A DNA stretch of 64,000 nucleotides, taken from contig NZ_JARHTQ010000028.1 of assembly GCF_029223525.1 (NCBI RefSeq), positions 30,253 through 94,252 on the forward strand, read 5' to 3'. The position numbers and the translations under genes are program-made. Source of the DNA: Streptantibioticus ferralitis (GTDB lineage Bacteria > Actinomycetota > Actinomycetes > Streptomycetales > Streptomycetaceae). Below the pieces are notes generated by a model. It saw nothing but the letters and a program-made list of their open reading frames with translations, was not told where the DNA came from and searched no databases. Below, piece after piece: positions 32,461-41,950 of the stretch (the stretch's first letter is position 1; every line of letters begins with the position of its first letter).

Positions 32461-33354
32461 CTAATCGGCGAGCGCCGCACGGATGGCCTGGTCGATCTTG
32501 GGGAACGCGAACGCGAAGCCGGAGTCCAACAGCCGCCGGGGAATGACGCGTTGGCTGCTCAGCACGTCCGTGGCGAACTCGCCCAACGCGATGCGCAGCG
32601 CCGGTGCGGGCACGGCGGCCAGCGTCGGCCGGTGCAGTACCCGGCCCATCGCGGCCGTCACCTCCCGGTTGGTGACCGGCTCCGGAGCGGTCAGGTTCAC
32701 CGGCCCGGACAGTTCCGGGGTGTCGATGAGGTGCCGCAGCGCCGCGATCTCGTCGTGCAGCGCGATGAAGCTCCAGTACTGGCGGCCGCTGCCCAGCCGT
32801 CCGCCGAGCCCCGCCTTGAAGAGCGGAAACAACCTGCCCCAGGCCCCGCCGCCGCCCGCCACCACCAGCCCCGTACGGGCCAGCACGGTCCGCACTCCAG
32901 CGGCCGTGGCCGGTGCCGTGGCCTGCTCCCACTCCTGGCACATCTCGGCCAGGAATCCGGTCCCGGGCGGCGCCGACTCATCCACCGCACGGTCGCCCGT
33001 GTCCCCGTAGAACCCGATCGCCGACCCGTTGACCAGCACCTTCGGTGGCGAGTCCAGCTTCGCCACGGCATCGGCGATGGCCCTGGTGCCCAGCACCCGG
33101 CTGTCCCGCATCTCCTTCTTGTACTCCTCCGTCCACCGGTGGTCACCGACCCCGGCGCCCGCGAGGTGGACGACCGCGTCACAGTCGGCCAGCCCCTTGG
33201 CGTCCACGAACTGCCGCTGCGGATCCCAGCGCACCTCCCTGGGCGCGGTGGGCTCCCGGCGCACCAGGCGGACCACCTGGTGCCCGTCGGCGAGCAGTGA
33301 ACGGACGAGCGCGGAGCCGATCAGGCCGGAGGACCCGGTAACTGCGATACGCAT
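32461..33354 (-). CDS. TIGR01777-family NAD-dependent epimerase-like protein
   Basis: 297 aa from ATG 33354. A Rossmann SDR of the extended, atypical TIGR01777/SDR39U1 group: VTGSSGLIGSALVRSLL at the N terminus, AVVHLAGAGVGDHRWT, LVNGSAIGFYGDTG (serine and tyrosine of the active site) and a C-terminal DUF1731-like domain (LGEFATDVLSSQRVIPRRLLDSGF). Some members are linked to cell-division or oxidoreductase functions, but no reaction is established. It is on the same strand as the FAD oxidoreductase, with over 220 bases between them. Confidence 0.92.
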   Translation of the reverse strand: MRIAVTGSSGLIGSALVRSLLADGHQVVRLVRREPTAPREVRWDPQRQFVDAKGLADCDAVVHLAGAGVGDHRWTEEYKKEMRDSRVLGTRAIADAVAKLDSPPKVLVNGSAIGFYGDTGDRAVDESAPPGTGFLAEMCQEWEQATAPATAAGVRTVLARTGLVVAGGGGAWGRLFPLFKAGLGGRLGSGRQYWSFIALHDEIAALRHLIDTPELSGPVNLTAPEPVTNREVTAAMGRVLHRPTLAAVPAPALRIALGEFATDVLSSQRVIPRRLLDSGFAFAFPKIDQAIRAALAD

Positions 33355-33407
33355 GGGCCCATCCTGCCTCGGCACCGCGCGCCGCGCCGCTTGGCCCCGC
33401 CGGGCGG

Positions 33408-33926
33408 CTAACCGTTGAAGCGGCTCCACAGCTGCGGAAAGCGCTCCGCGATCTGCTCCCTGTCGTCGAAGTCGAGCTGGGCGCCCTCCGGCTTGATAGG
33501 CTGCTCCAGGTCCAGATCCGGCAGCCGTTCCCCGGTCAGCTGCTCGTACGCCTCGTCCGCCGCGTACCCCAGGTCTTCGGCGTAGCCGTCCACGTCCTCG
33601 TCGAAATCCTCCAGCAAGGTCGCGAGGTCGTCCGGGTCGCTGTGCAGCGCGCCCTCGAAGACATGCCGCCCCTGCCCGATCAACCAGCAACGCCAGGCGG
33701 AGAACGCGTCCTCGTCGGCACCGCCGAGCATGATGTCCGCCGCGCCCCACATGTCCCAGCGGTAGGCCCGGTTGAAGCGGGTCTCGAAGTGCCGGGCGAA
33801 GTCCTGCACGGCCTCGGGGTCGAGCCGGATCAGCCGGTCGACCACGAGGTCCGCCTGCTCGTCGGGGTCGCCGCCGGCGTCCTCACGAGCACCGTCGATG
33901 ATCTCCCAGAACTCCGTTTCGTCCAT
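33408..33926 (-). CDS. DUF4240 domain protein
   Basis: 172 aa from ATG 33926 (TGGAG upstream); a GTG one codon earlier is possible. The sequence begins MDETEFWEIIDGARED and contains DFARHFETRFNRAYRWDMWGAADIM followed by FSAWRCWLIGQGRHVFE, the signature of DUF4240. It is strongly acidic and lacks transmembrane segments. The family is common in Streptomyces and of unknown function. It is read in the same direction as the TIGR01777 gene, 53 bases upstream of it, and could be cotranscribed. Confidence 0.87.
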   Translation of the reverse strand: MDETEFWEIIDGAREDAGGDPDEQADLVVDRLIRLDPEAVQDFARHFETRFNRAYRWDMWGAADIMLGGADEDAFSAWRCWLIGQGRHVFEGALHSDPDDLATLLEDFDEDVDGYAEDLGYAADEAYEQLTGERLPDLDLEQPIKPEGAQLDFDDREQIAERFPQLWSRFNG

Positions 33927-34090
33927 CACCGCTCCAGCATCCTGGCTGGCGCCCCGGCACGCACGCGGAGTACCCCGGATGCGTCCGTGTCGTTACGCGG
34001 GACCGATCTCGTACGAAAACCCGACAGCAGATGTCGGATATCGGTGCGAGCCTCGGCGGTACGTTCACGACCAGGAGTGGGGTACGGGAG

Positions 34091-35005
34091 ATGGGCAGCA
34101 GTCCGCTGGACGGCAAGGTCGCGCTGGCGGCCGGTGCGACGCGTGGTGCGGGCCGGGCGATCGCCGTGGAACTCGGCCGGGCCGGAGCCACCGTATATGT
34201 CACCGGCCGTACGACACGCGACCGGCGCAGCGAGGTGAACCGGCCGGAAACCATCGAGGAGACGGCCGAGCTGGTGACCGCGGCGGGTGGTACGGGCATC
34301 GCGGTGCCCACCGATCATCTTGAGCCCGATCAGGTGCGGGCGCTGGTGGAGCGGGTCGACCGGGCGCACGGGCGGCTGGACGTGCTGGTGAACGGGGTGT
34401 GGGGCGGTGACCATCTGCTGGAGTTCGGCAGGAAGGTGTGGGAGCTGAAGCTGGCGGACGGACTCCGGATGCTGCGGCTCGGTGTGGACGCACACCTGAT
34501 CACCAGCCATTACGCGCTGCCGATGCTGATCCGGCGGCCCGGTGGCCTGGTGGTCGAAGTGACCGACGGTACGGCCGACTTCAACCGCACCTACCGGGAG
34601 AACCTCTTCTTCGACCTGGCCAAGAACGCCCCGCACCGGATGGCGTTCGGCCTCGCCGAGGAACTGGCGGAGTACGGCGGTACGGCCGTCTCGCTCAGCC
34701 CCGGCTTCCTGCGCTCCGAGGAGATGCTGGAGCACTTCGGGGTGACCGAGGAGAACTGGCGCGACGGGATCGGCAAGGACCGGCACTTCGCCATCGCGGA
34801 GTCCCCGGCCTACATCGGCCGGGCGGTCGCGGCTCTCGCAGCCGATGCGGACGTCGCGCGCTGGAACGGGCGCTCGCTCTCCAGCGGCGAGCTCGCGGAA
34901 TCGTACGGTTTCACCGACACGGACGGCTCGCGTCCGGACTGCTTCGGCTATTTCCGCGACGTGGTCTTCGGCACCAAGACCGCCACGGCGGCTGACTATC
35001 GCTGA
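34091..35005 (+). CDS. SDR-family protein with Phe in place of catalytic Tyr
   Basis: 304 aa from ATG 34091 (GGGAG directly upstream). The Rossmann N terminus reads VALAAGATRGAGRAIAVEL and NGVWGG replaces the usual NNAG. The active-site helix aligns as NLFFDLAKNA: Lys178 is present, but the tyrosine of YxxxK is Phe174 (bases 34610-34612). PGFLRSEEML matches the PG motif that follows. Other actinobacterial relatives, as I recall, have FYDLAK here. Dehydrogenase activity is therefore doubtful; ligand binding or a changed reaction are alternatives. It is divergent from the DUF4240 gene. Confidence 0.85.
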   Translation: MGSSPLDGKVALAAGATRGAGRAIAVELGRAGATVYVTGRTTRDRRSEVNRPETIEETAELVTAAGGTGIAVPTDHLEPDQVRALVERVDRAHGRLDVLVNGVWGGDHLLEFGRKVWELKLADGLRMLRLGVDAHLITSHYALPMLIRRPGGLVVEVTDGTADFNRTYRENLFFDLAKNAPHRMAFGLAEELAEYGGTAVSLSPGFLRSEEMLEHFGVTEENWRDGIGKDRHFAIAESPAYIGRAVAALAADADVARWNGRSLSSGELAESYGFTDTDGSRPDCFGYFRDVVFGTKTATAADYR

Positions 35006-35422
35006 CGGGCGCGCTGGCCGAGCGGGCTTTGTGGCGGTGCGTTTGGTTCGGACCGCCGGTGCCGAACCAACCACACCCCGCCGAAGCCCGAAGGCAAGCC
35101 GAGCGTCACGGCGTAAAGCCCCGGTGGCAAGCTGCAGCCGGGCGAGGCCCACCGACAGCCCTGGAGGGTTTCGGGGCTTGCCCCGAAAAGGGCCCGCCGC
35201 GACGGTGAGACGCCCAACGGCGGAGTCCGGCGGCACGGAGCCAACCGCACCCCGTCGAAGCCCAGTCGGCGCCAAGCCACTCCGTACTCCCGAACCCCGG
35301 GCGGCACGGAGCCGCCCCCGGACCCGTCAAAGCCCCGGCGGCAAGCCGACCGCACTCCGTCAAAGCCCGGCAGCAAGCCAACAGCGCTCCGTCAAAGCCC
35401 CGGTGGCAAGCCGGCCGGCGCC
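35006..35422. repeat. Degenerate tandem repeats filling the gap after the SDR gene
   Basis: A unit resembling CTCCGTCAAAGCCCCGGCGGCAAGCC recurs at roughly 30-45-bp intervals from about 35300 to 35415. More decayed relatives (GAAGCCCGAAGGCAAGCC, AAAGCCCCGGTGGCAAGC) occur from 35080. A short perfect hairpin (TTTCGGGGC, TT, GCCCCGAAA) is at 35169-35188. No gene is visible; frames crossing it are repeat artefacts. Confidence 0.75.
35169..35188. terminator. TTTCGGGGC-TT-GCCCCGAAA hairpin
   Basis: Perfect 9-bp stem with a TT loop. It is of the same GGGGCTTGCCCC type as the hairpin at 58774-58793 and probably ends transcription from one or both convergent genes. Confidence 0.5.
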
Positions 35423-36391
35423 TCAGTGCCGATAGAGCGCAGCGGCGCTCCGGTGCGCCGCCGCGAACCGCTCCCGCAGCGCCGCAGGCAAAAGCACCTC
35501 CGCCTCCGGGCCCAGCGCCAGCAGCTGCTCGTACGCCACATCGAGGGACTCCACGGGCAGCGTGACGGTCATCCGCCCCCGCCCGTCGGGCCCCGCGGCG
35601 GCGGCCAGCGCCTCGCGGGCGGCGGCCCGGTCCGTGACGTACGGCAGCCTGCGCGCGCCGTCCGGCGACAGCCGCAGCACCACCTCGTCGCGCAGGATCG
35701 ACCGTGCGAACTCCGCCGCCCGGCGGGCCCAGAACTCCGGCAGGTCGAAGGCCGCCTCCCGCTCGAAGCGGCGCACGCCCGGGGACACCGACACCACGCG
35801 GTCCACCCGGTAGACCCGGAACTGACCGGAGGAGCGCGCCACCAAGTACCACACGCCCGCCTTCAGCACGAGCCCGTACGGCTCCAACTCCCGTTCCACT
35901 TCGGCGTCCTGGCGCCGGTACGTGACGTGGATCAGCCGGTCGTCCCAGACCGCCTCGGCGATGGGCGGCAGCCCGGCCGGGGTCTCCGGCTCCTGGTACC
36001 AGGCGGGCGCGTCGAGATGGAAGCGCTGGGTCGCCGAGCGCGAGGCGTCCCGCAGCTCGGGCAGCAGTGCCGCCGACACCTTCAGCCGGGCGGCGGAAGC
36101 CGTGTCGGCCAGCCCCATCGCGCGCAGCGCGCTCGGCACTCCGGACAGGAACAGCGCCGCGGCCTCATCCCGGCCGAGGCCGGTGAGACGGGTGCGGTAG
36201 CCGCCCATCAGGCGGTAGCCGCCGGTTCTGCCGCGGTCGGCGTAGACCGGGACACCCGCCTCGGACAGCGCGAGCACATCCCGCCCTATGGTGCGCTCCG
36301 AGACCTCCAGTGCCGCCGCCAGCTCGGCGGCCGTCATCGAGTCGCGCGACTGCAGCAGCAGCACGAGATGGATCAGACGAGCCGCGCGCAT
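35423..36391 (-). CDS. WYL-domain transcriptional regulator (YafY/DeoR-like)
   Basis: 322 aa; ATG 36391 is preceded by GAGGAGG. N-terminal winged helix of the HTH_11 type (RLIHLVLLLQSRDSMTAAEL, EVSERTIGRDVLALSEAG), the GRTGGYRL wing, then a WYL-type domain at about residues 145-215 (GLVLKAGVWYLVARSSGQFRVYRVDRVV) and a WCX-like C-terminal extension. WYL regulators sense nucleic-acid or nucleotide-type ligands in several systems; the target here is unknown. It lies downstream of the sucB terminator and so has its own promoter. Confidence 0.92.
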   Translation of the reverse strand: MRAARLIHLVLLLQSRDSMTAAELAAALEVSERTIGRDVLALSEAGVPVYADRGRTGGYRLMGGYRTRLTGLGRDEAAALFLSGVPSALRAMGLADTASAARLKVSAALLPELRDASRSATQRFHLDAPAWYQEPETPAGLPPIAEAVWDDRLIHVTYRRQDAEVERELEPYGLVLKAGVWYLVARSSGQFRVYRVDRVVSVSPGVRRFEREAAFDLPEFWARRAAEFARSILRDEVVLRLSPDGARRLPYVTDRAAAREALAAAAGPDGRGRMTVTLPVESLDVAYEQLLALGPEAEVLLPAALRERFAAAHRSAAALYRH

Positions 36392-36417
36392 GCCACGCCT
36401 CCTCGCGTACCCGAAAA

Positions 36418-36459
36418 GGTGTGCCCCCGATCCCGTGCAGCGGGGATCGGGGGCACACC
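36418..36459 (-). terminator. sucB terminator, perfect 17-bp stem
   Basis: GGTGTGCCCCCGATCCC (36418-36434) and its exact inverse complement (36443-36459) with an eight-base loop, 18 bases after the sucB stop codon. Confidence 0.85.
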
Positions 36460-36477
36460 GATGGGACCTCCCAGGCC

Positions 36478-38259
36478 TTACAGACCCAGGTCGCCCTGGA
36501 ACTCACCGGCCTCCAGGCGGGCCTTGACGTCCGACAGGTAGCGGGCGGCGTCCGCGCCGTCGACCAGCTGGTGGTCGTACGACAGGGTCAGGTAGACCAT
36601 GTCGCGGATGGCGATGGTCTCACCCAGCTCCGGGTGGTCGATCACGACCGGGCGGCGCACGGTGGCACCGATGCCCAGCTCGGCCACCTGCGGGTAGTTC
36701 ACGATGATCGTGTCGAACAGCGCACCGCGCGAGCCGGTGTTGCTGATCGTGAACGTGCCGCCGGACATGTCGTCCGGGCTGAGGCCGCCGGTGCGCACCT
36801 TGCCGGCCAGCTCGGCGGTCTTCTTGGCGATACCGGCGATGTTGAGGTCGCCGGCGCCCTTGATGACAGGGACCATCAGGCCCTTCTCCGAGTCCACCGC
36901 GATGCCGATGTTCTCGACGTCGTGGTAGGTGATCGTGCCGTCCTCGTTGATCTTGGCGTTGATCGACGGGTGGGCCTTCAGCGCCTCGGCCGCGGCCTTG
37001 ACGAAGAACGGCATCGGGGAGAGCTTGACGCCCTCGCGCGCCAGGAAGGACTCCTTGGCCCGCGTCCGCAGCTTCATGATCTTGGTGACATCGACCTCGA
37101 CGACGGAGGACAGCTGCGCCTGGTTGTGCAGCGCCTTCATCATGTTCTCGGCGATGACCTTGCGGATCCGCGACATCTTGACCGTCTGACCGCGCAGCGG
37201 GGACGCCGCGACGGGGGCGGCGGCCTTGGCGGCCGGGGCGGCGGCCTGAGCGGCTGCCTTCGCGGTCTCGGCGGCGGACAGCACGTCCTGCTTGCGGATC
37301 CGGCCACCGACGCCGGTGCCCTTCAGCGTGGACAGGTCCACACCGGTCTCGGCGGCGAGCTTACGGACCAGCGGGGTCACGTAGGCACCCTCGGCCTCGG
37401 CGGTCACCGGCGCGGCCGGAGCAGCGGCCGGAGCCGGGGTGGGCGCGGCCGGAGCGGGCGCCGGAGCGGCGACCGGCTGCGGGGCCGGGGCGGCGGGCGC
37501 GGCCGGGGCAGGTGCCGGAGCGGCGACCGGCTGCGGAGCCGGGGCGGCCGGGGCCGGAGCGGGGGCCGGGGCCTCCTGGACCGGTGCCGGAGCCGGGGCG
37601 GCGGGCGCGGCGGCCGGAGCGGCGCCCGCGGCACCGATGACGGCGAGCTTGGCGCCGACCTCGGCGGTCTCGTCCTCGCCGACCACGATCTGCAGCAGGG
37701 TGCCGGAGACCGGCGCCGGGATCTCGGTGTCGACCTTGTCGGTGGAGACCTCGAGCAGCGGCTCGTCGGCCTCGACCTGCTCGCCGACCTCCTTCAGCCA
37801 GCGGGTGACGGTGCCCTCGGTCACCGACTCGCCGAGTGCGGGAAGCACGACGTCGGTGCCCTCGGCGCCGCCCGCGGGGGCAGCGGCCGGAGCCTGCGGG
37901 GCCGGGGCCGGGGCCGGAGCGGCCGCGGCCGGAGCCTCGGCGACGGGGGCCGGGGCGGGGACGGGGGCGGGGGTGGGCTCGGGCTGAGCGGCCGGGGCCG
38001 GGGCGGCAGCGGGCGCGCCCGTGCCGTCGTCGATCACGGCCAGCTCGGCGCCGACCTCGACCGTCTCGTCCTCGGCCACCTTGATGGAGGTGAGGATGCC
38101 GGCCGCGGGGGCCGGGATCTCGGTGTCGACCTTGTCGGTGGAGACCTCGAGCAGCGGCTCGTCGGCCTCGACTCGCTCACCCTCGGCCTTCAGCCAGCGG
38201 GTGACGGTGCCCTCGGTCACGCTCTCACCGAGCGCCGGCAGGGTTACGGAAACCGCCAT
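36478..38259 (-). CDS. sucB: 2-oxoacid dehydrogenase E2 (dihydrolipoamide succinyltransferase), two lipoyl domains
   Basis: 593 aa. Two lipoyl domains carry the lipoyl-lysines Lys43 and Lys175, both in TDKVDTE. They are joined by long Ala/Pro linkers, the second containing duplicated [14 protein letters not shown] segments. A peripheral subunit-binding domain follows ([20 protein letters not shown]), then the CoA-acyltransferase domain ending in [10 protein letters not shown] with His563 and Asp567 (DHxxxDG). E2 transfers succinyl (or other acyl) groups to CoA in the TCA cycle. Actinobacterial E2 of this kind also serves the pyruvate complex. lpd is 50 bases upstream on the same strand, giving an lpd-sucB operon. 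Confidence 0.95.
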   Translation of the reverse strand: MAVSVTLPALGESVTEGTVTRWLKAEGERVEADEPLLEVSTDKVDTEIPAPAAGILTSIKVAEDETVEVGAELAVIDDGTGAPAAAPAPAAQPEPTPAPVPAPAPVAEAPAAAAPAPAPAPQAPAAAPAGGAEGTDVVLPALGESVTEGTVTRWLKEVGEQVEADEPLLEVSTDKVDTEIPAPVSGTLLQIVVGEDETAEVGAKLAVIGAAGAAPAAAPAAPAPAPVQEAPAPAPAPAAPAPQPVAAPAPAPAAPAAPAPQPVAAPAPAPAAPTPAPAAAPAAPVTAEAEGAYVTPLVRKLAAETGVDLSTLKGTGVGGRIRKQDVLSAAETAKAAAQAAAPAAKAAAPVAASPLRGQTVKMSRIRKVIAENMMKALHNQAQLSSVVEVDVTKIMKLRTRAKESFLAREGVKLSPMPFFVKAAAEALKAHPSINAKINEDGTITYHDVENIGIAVDSEKGLMVPVIKGAGDLNIAGIAKKTAELAGKVRTGGLSPDDMSGGTFTISNTGSRGALFDTIIVNYPQVAELGIGATVRRPVVIDHPELGETIAIRDMVYLTLSYDHQLVDGADAARYLSDVKARLEAGEFQGDLGL

Positions 38260-38309
38260 GGTTTCGGTTGCTCCTAACGATCTGTGCGGATTGCGGGCGT
38301 GTCGAGGGG

Positions 38310-39698
38310 TTAGTCGTGCGAGTGCAGCGGCTTGCCCGCGAGCGCCAAGTGGGCCTCACCGAGCGCCTCGTTCTGCGTCGGGTGCGCGTGGATGAGCTGC
38401 GCGACCTCGGAGGGCAGCGCCTCCCAGTTGTAGATCAGCTGTGCCTCGCCGACCTGCTCGCCCATCCGGTCACCGACCATGTGGACGCCGACCACGGCAC
38501 CGTCCCGGACCTGGACGAGCTTGATCTCGCCCGCGGTCTTGAGGATCTTGCTCTTGCCGTTTCCTGCCAGGTTGTACTTCAGGGTGACGACCTTGTCGGC
38601 CCCGTACAGTTCCTTGGCCTTGGCCTCGGAGATGCCCATCGAGGCGACCTCGGGGTGGCAGTACGTGACGCGGGGCACGCCGTCGTAGTCGATCGGCACG
38701 ACCTTCTGGCCGGCCAGCCGCTCCGCCACCAGCATGCCCTCGGCGAAGCCGACGTGCGCGAGCTGGAGGGTCGGGACGAGGTCACCGACGGCCGAGATGG
38801 TCGGCACGTTGGTCTGCATGTACTCGTCGACCAGGACGTAGCCGCGGTCCATCGCGACCCCGGCCTCCTCGTAGCCGAGACCCTGCGAGACCGGGCCGCG
38901 GCCGACGGCGACGAGCAGCAGCTCGGCCTCGAAGGTCTTGCCGTTCTCCAGCGAGACCTTCACACCGTCGGCGGTGTACTCGACGCCCGAGAAGCGAGAG
39001 CCGAGGGAGAAGTTTATGCCGCGCTTGCGGAAGGCCCGCTCCAGCAGCTTGGAGCTGTTCTCGTCCTCCACCGGAACCAGGTGGGGGAGGGCCTCGACGA
39101 TGGTGATGTCGGTGCCGAAGGACTTCCACGCGGAGGCGAACTCAACGCCGATGACGCCGCCGCCCAGCACGATCGCGGACTTCGGCACGCGGTCCAGGAC
39201 CAGTGCGTGGTCCGAGGAGATGACGCGGTCGCCGTCGATGGTCAGACCCGGCAGCGACTTCGGCACCGAGCCGGTCGCCAGCAGGACGTGCCGACCGGTG
39301 TAGCGCTGGCCGTTGACGTCAACGCTGGTCGGGGAGGACAGCCGGCCCTCGCCGGTCACGTACGTGACCTTGCGGCTGGCCACCAGGCCCTGCAGGCCCT
39401 TGTACAGGCCGGAGATCACATCGTCCTTGTACTTGTGCACACCCGCGATGTCGATGCCCTCGAAGGAGGCCTTGACACCGAACTGAGCACTTTCCCGAGC
39501 CTGGTCGGCGATCTCACCGGCGTGCAGCAGAGCCTTCGTGGGGATGCAGCCGCGGTGCAGACAGGTGCCGCCGAGCTTGTCCTTCTCGATCAGGGCGACG
39601 TCCAGGCCCAGCTGAGCCGCGCGCAGCGCCGCGGCATAACCCCCGCTGCCACCGCCGAGGATCACTAGGTCGAAAACGGTGCTGGCGTCGTTCGCCAC
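38310..39698 (-). CDS. lpdA: Dihydrolipoyl dehydrogenase (E3)
   Basis: 462 aa from GTG 39698, with GGAGGA six bases upstream; an upstream ATG-containing extension is less likely. It reoxidises the dihydrolipoyl groups of E2 with NAD+. FAD-binding [18 protein letters not shown] is followed by the redox disulfide Cys46/Cys51 ([13 protein letters not shown]), the NAD-binding [13 protein letters not shown] and the C-terminal His439/Glu444 pair ([10 protein letters not shown]) from the partner subunit. It is the first gene of the lpd-sucB pair. Confidence 0.97.
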   Translation of the reverse strand: MANDASTVFDLVILGGGSGGYAAALRAAQLGLDVALIEKDKLGGTCLHRGCIPTKALLHAGEIADQARESAQFGVKASFEGIDIAGVHKYKDDVISGLYKGLQGLVASRKVTYVTGEGRLSSPTSVDVNGQRYTGRHVLLATGSVPKSLPGLTIDGDRVISSDHALVLDRVPKSAIVLGGGVIGVEFASAWKSFGTDITIVEALPHLVPVEDENSSKLLERAFRKRGINFSLGSRFSGVEYTADGVKVSLENGKTFEAELLLVAVGRGPVSQGLGYEEAGVAMDRGYVLVDEYMQTNVPTISAVGDLVPTLQLAHVGFAEGMLVAERLAGQKVVPIDYDGVPRVTYCHPEVASMGISEAKAKELYGADKVVTLKYNLAGNGKSKILKTAGEIKLVQVRDGAVVGVHMVGDRMGEQVGEAQLIYNWEALPSEVAQLIHAHPTQNEALGEAHLALAGKPLHSHD

Positions 39699-40021
39699 GT
39701 CACGTCCTCCATGCATGGGTACGCCGGAGCCGGTCTACGTGACCGGGCGGCGGCTTTATGTTCGGCCGCTTGTTTAAACGCTTGTTCAAAAATTGGGCCC
39801 TGTCGTGCCGGTACAACATCTTCGCACTTGTTGACGGCTGCTGGGACGCGGGGCCGGGGTGTGGGACCGCCGTACGTGCACCAGGCACGGGTTACCGGTG
39901 AGTACGACGGGTGTATTCCCTTGTCCGGCGCCCGCCGCGGCTCTGCTCTGGGCGAACCCCGGCTGAACGCGAACGGCCCCGGGCGGTTGCCCGGGGCCGT
40001 GCTGAAGCGTTGGCCGATCCG
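39699..40021. other. Intergenic region upstream of lpdA and downstream of pepA
   Basis: No gene is seen. The lpdA-proximal part (39760-39800) is unusually AT-rich (TTGTTTAAACGCTTGTTCAA), with two GCTTGTT copies 11 bases apart, and is a likely promoter/operator area. The pepA terminator occupies 39973-40000. Confidence 0.5.
39973..40000 (-). terminator. pepA terminator, perfect 12-bp stem
   Basis: ACGGCCCCGGGC (39973-39984), GGTT loop, GCCCGGGGCCGT (39989-40000), 21 bases after the pepA stop codon. Confidence 0.8.
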
Positions 40022-41548
40022 TTAGAGGATCGTTCCCTCGGCCGCCTGCTCGGCGATCCGCACCAGGGTGCGTACGGCGGTGCCGGTGCCGCCCTTGGGG
40101 GTGTAGCCGAACGGCGCGCCCTCGTGGAACGCGGGACCGGCGATGTCCAGGTGCGCCCAGATGATGCCGTCGCCGACGAACTCCTTCAGGAACAGCCCGG
40201 CCACCAGGCCGCCGCCCATCCGCTCGCCCATGTTGGCGATGTCGGCGACCGGCGACTCCATGCCCTTGCGCAGCTCCGCGGGGAGCGGCATCGGCCAGGA
40301 CGGCTCGCCGGCCTCCTCGGCGATGCCGTGCACCGCGGTACGGAAGTCGTCGTCGTTGGCCATGATCCCGAAGTATCGGTGGCCCAGGGCCAGCACCATC
40401 GCGCCGGTCAGCGTCGCCACGTCGATGATCGCGTCCGGGTTCTCCTCCGAGGCGCGGGTGATCGCGTCGGCGAGCACCAGACGGCCCTCGGCGTCGGTGT
40501 TGAGCACCTCGACCGTCTTGCCGGAGTACATCGTCAGCACGTCACCCGGCCGGATCGCGGTGCCCGACGGCATGTTCTCGGCGAGCGCCAGCCAACCGGT
40601 GACATTGGTCTCCACGCCGAGCTTGGCGGCGGCGACGACCGAGGCGAAGACGGCGGCCGCGCCGGACATGTCGCACTTCATGGTCTCGTTGTGACCGGCG
40701 GGCTTGAGCGAGATGCCGCCCGAGTCGTAGGTGATGCCCTTGCCGACTAGGGCCAGGTGCTTCTTGGCCTTGGAGTTGGTGTAGGAGATCTTCACCAGGC
40801 GCGGCGGGTTGGCGGACCCCTGGCCGACGCCCAGGATGCCGCCGTAGCCGCCCTTGGCGAGCGCCTTCTCGTCCAGCACCTCGACCTTGAGGCCGTGCTC
40901 CTTGGCCGCCTGCTGCACGAGGGCGGCGAACGACTTCGGGAACAGGTCGTTCGACGGCATGTTGACCAGGTCGCGCGTCCGGTTGACCTCTTCGGCCAGC
41001 GCGATGGCGCGGGCGGCGGCCGCCTTGAACGCCTTGTCCCGCGGCTTGCCGCCGACCAGGGCGACCTCGGCGAGCGCCTCCTTGACGCCGTTGCCGTTCC
41101 TCTTGTCGCCGTTGCCGCGGTACGCGTTGTACGTGTACGCGCCGAGCAGCGCGCCCTGCGCCACCGCCTCGGTGTCCGCGACCTCGGCGGCCGGGAGCGC
41201 GAACGCGGCCTTCTTCGAGCCCGCCAGCGCGCGCGCCGCGGCGCCCGCGGCCCGGCGCAGCGCCTCGGCGGTGTAGCCCTGCCCCTTGGCGGGCGCGTCG
41301 CCAAGGCCGACCGCCAGCACGACCGCGGCCTTGACACCGGCCGGCGCCGGCAGCTTCGTCACCTCGCCCTCGGCGCCGGTGGCGCCGAGGGTCTCCAGGG
41401 TGGCGGCCAGCTTGCCGTCGAAGGCCTGGTCCACCGCCTCCGCGCCGGGAGCGGCCACGGGACCCTTGGGCCCCTTGGCCACGCCGACCACGACGGCGTC
41501 CGCACGCAACGCTGCGGCGGAGGAAGTGCTGAGAGTCAGTGCAGTCAC
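40022..41548 (-). CDS. pepA: Leucyl (cytosol) aminopeptidase, M17
   Basis: 508 aa from GTG 41548 (AGAGGA is about 12 bases upstream). A cytosolic di-zinc aminopeptidase releasing N-terminal residues. The M17 signature NTDAEGRL is present, as are the lysine/aspartate metal site VGKGITYDSGGISLKP and MKCDMSGAAAVF, with GWLALAENMPSG between. The N-terminal macro-like domain is rich in Ala/Gly/Lys. It precedes lpdA on the same strand but is separated from it by a terminator. Confidence 0.96.
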   Translation of the reverse strand: MTALTLSTSSAAALRADAVVVGVAKGPKGPVAAPGAEAVDQAFDGKLAATLETLGATGAEGEVTKLPAPAGVKAAVVLAVGLGDAPAKGQGYTAEALRRAAGAAARALAGSKKAAFALPAAEVADTEAVAQGALLGAYTYNAYRGNGDKRNGNGVKEALAEVALVGGKPRDKAFKAAAARAIALAEEVNRTRDLVNMPSNDLFPKSFAALVQQAAKEHGLKVEVLDEKALAKGGYGGILGVGQGSANPPRLVKISYTNSKAKKHLALVGKGITYDSGGISLKPAGHNETMKCDMSGAAAVFASVVAAAKLGVETNVTGWLALAENMPSGTAIRPGDVLTMYSGKTVEVLNTDAEGRLVLADAITRASEENPDAIIDVATLTGAMVLALGHRYFGIMANDDDFRTAVHGIAEEAGEPSWPMPLPAELRKGMESPVADIANMGERMGGGLVAGLFLKEFVGDGIIWAHLDIAGPAFHEGAPFGYTPKGGTGTAVRTLVRIAEQAAEGTIL

Positions 41549-41717
41549 GGTGTTGAATGTCCTCTTCCGTCGAGGTCTGGTTGGGCCAGTTCGATGCCTC
41601 TGCGGCTTCGACGACTGTGGGGGCGGCTCTGCCCCCTTTGGCTCCCGTGAGCCTACGCCCGTGATACCGCCGCGGTCCGCTTCGCCCCAGCCACGAACCG
41701 GCCGTGCCGCGCCGCCG

Positions 41718-41939
41718 CTATGCCCGCGGGTCCTTGCGGGGGGTACGGGACGGGCGGTCGTACCGCCCCGCTTTGACACTGCGGAGGAATGTGTGCAGGT
41801 GTTCGGGGGTGGTGGTGACGGTTACGTCGGGGGCGGTGCTTTCGCGTATGCGTATTCGGTTGCCGTCGGCGGAGAGTTCCAGGCAGTTGTTGCCGCCACC
41901 GCCGCAGAATGACGACTTCTGCCAAACGGTCTCGGACAT
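41718..41939 (-). CDS. DUF397 protein (WhiJ-like system)
   Basis: 73 aa from ATG 41939, with AAGGA seven bases upstream. It has the DUF397 core: WQKSSFCGGGGNNCLELS and IRIRESTAPD, followed by LHTFLRSVKAG. In streptomycetes these small proteins are encoded beside XRE/DUF5753 regulators and act with them in WhiJ-type developmental control or as antitoxin-like partners. It follows the XRE gene by 11 bases on the same strand, so the two are almost certainly cotranscribed. Confidence 0.92.
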   Translation of the reverse strand: MSETVWQKSSFCGGGGNNCLELSADGNRIRIRESTAPDVTVTTTPEHLHTFLRSVKAGRYDRPSRTPRKDPRA

Positions 41940-41950
41940 GTCCGTTCCTT

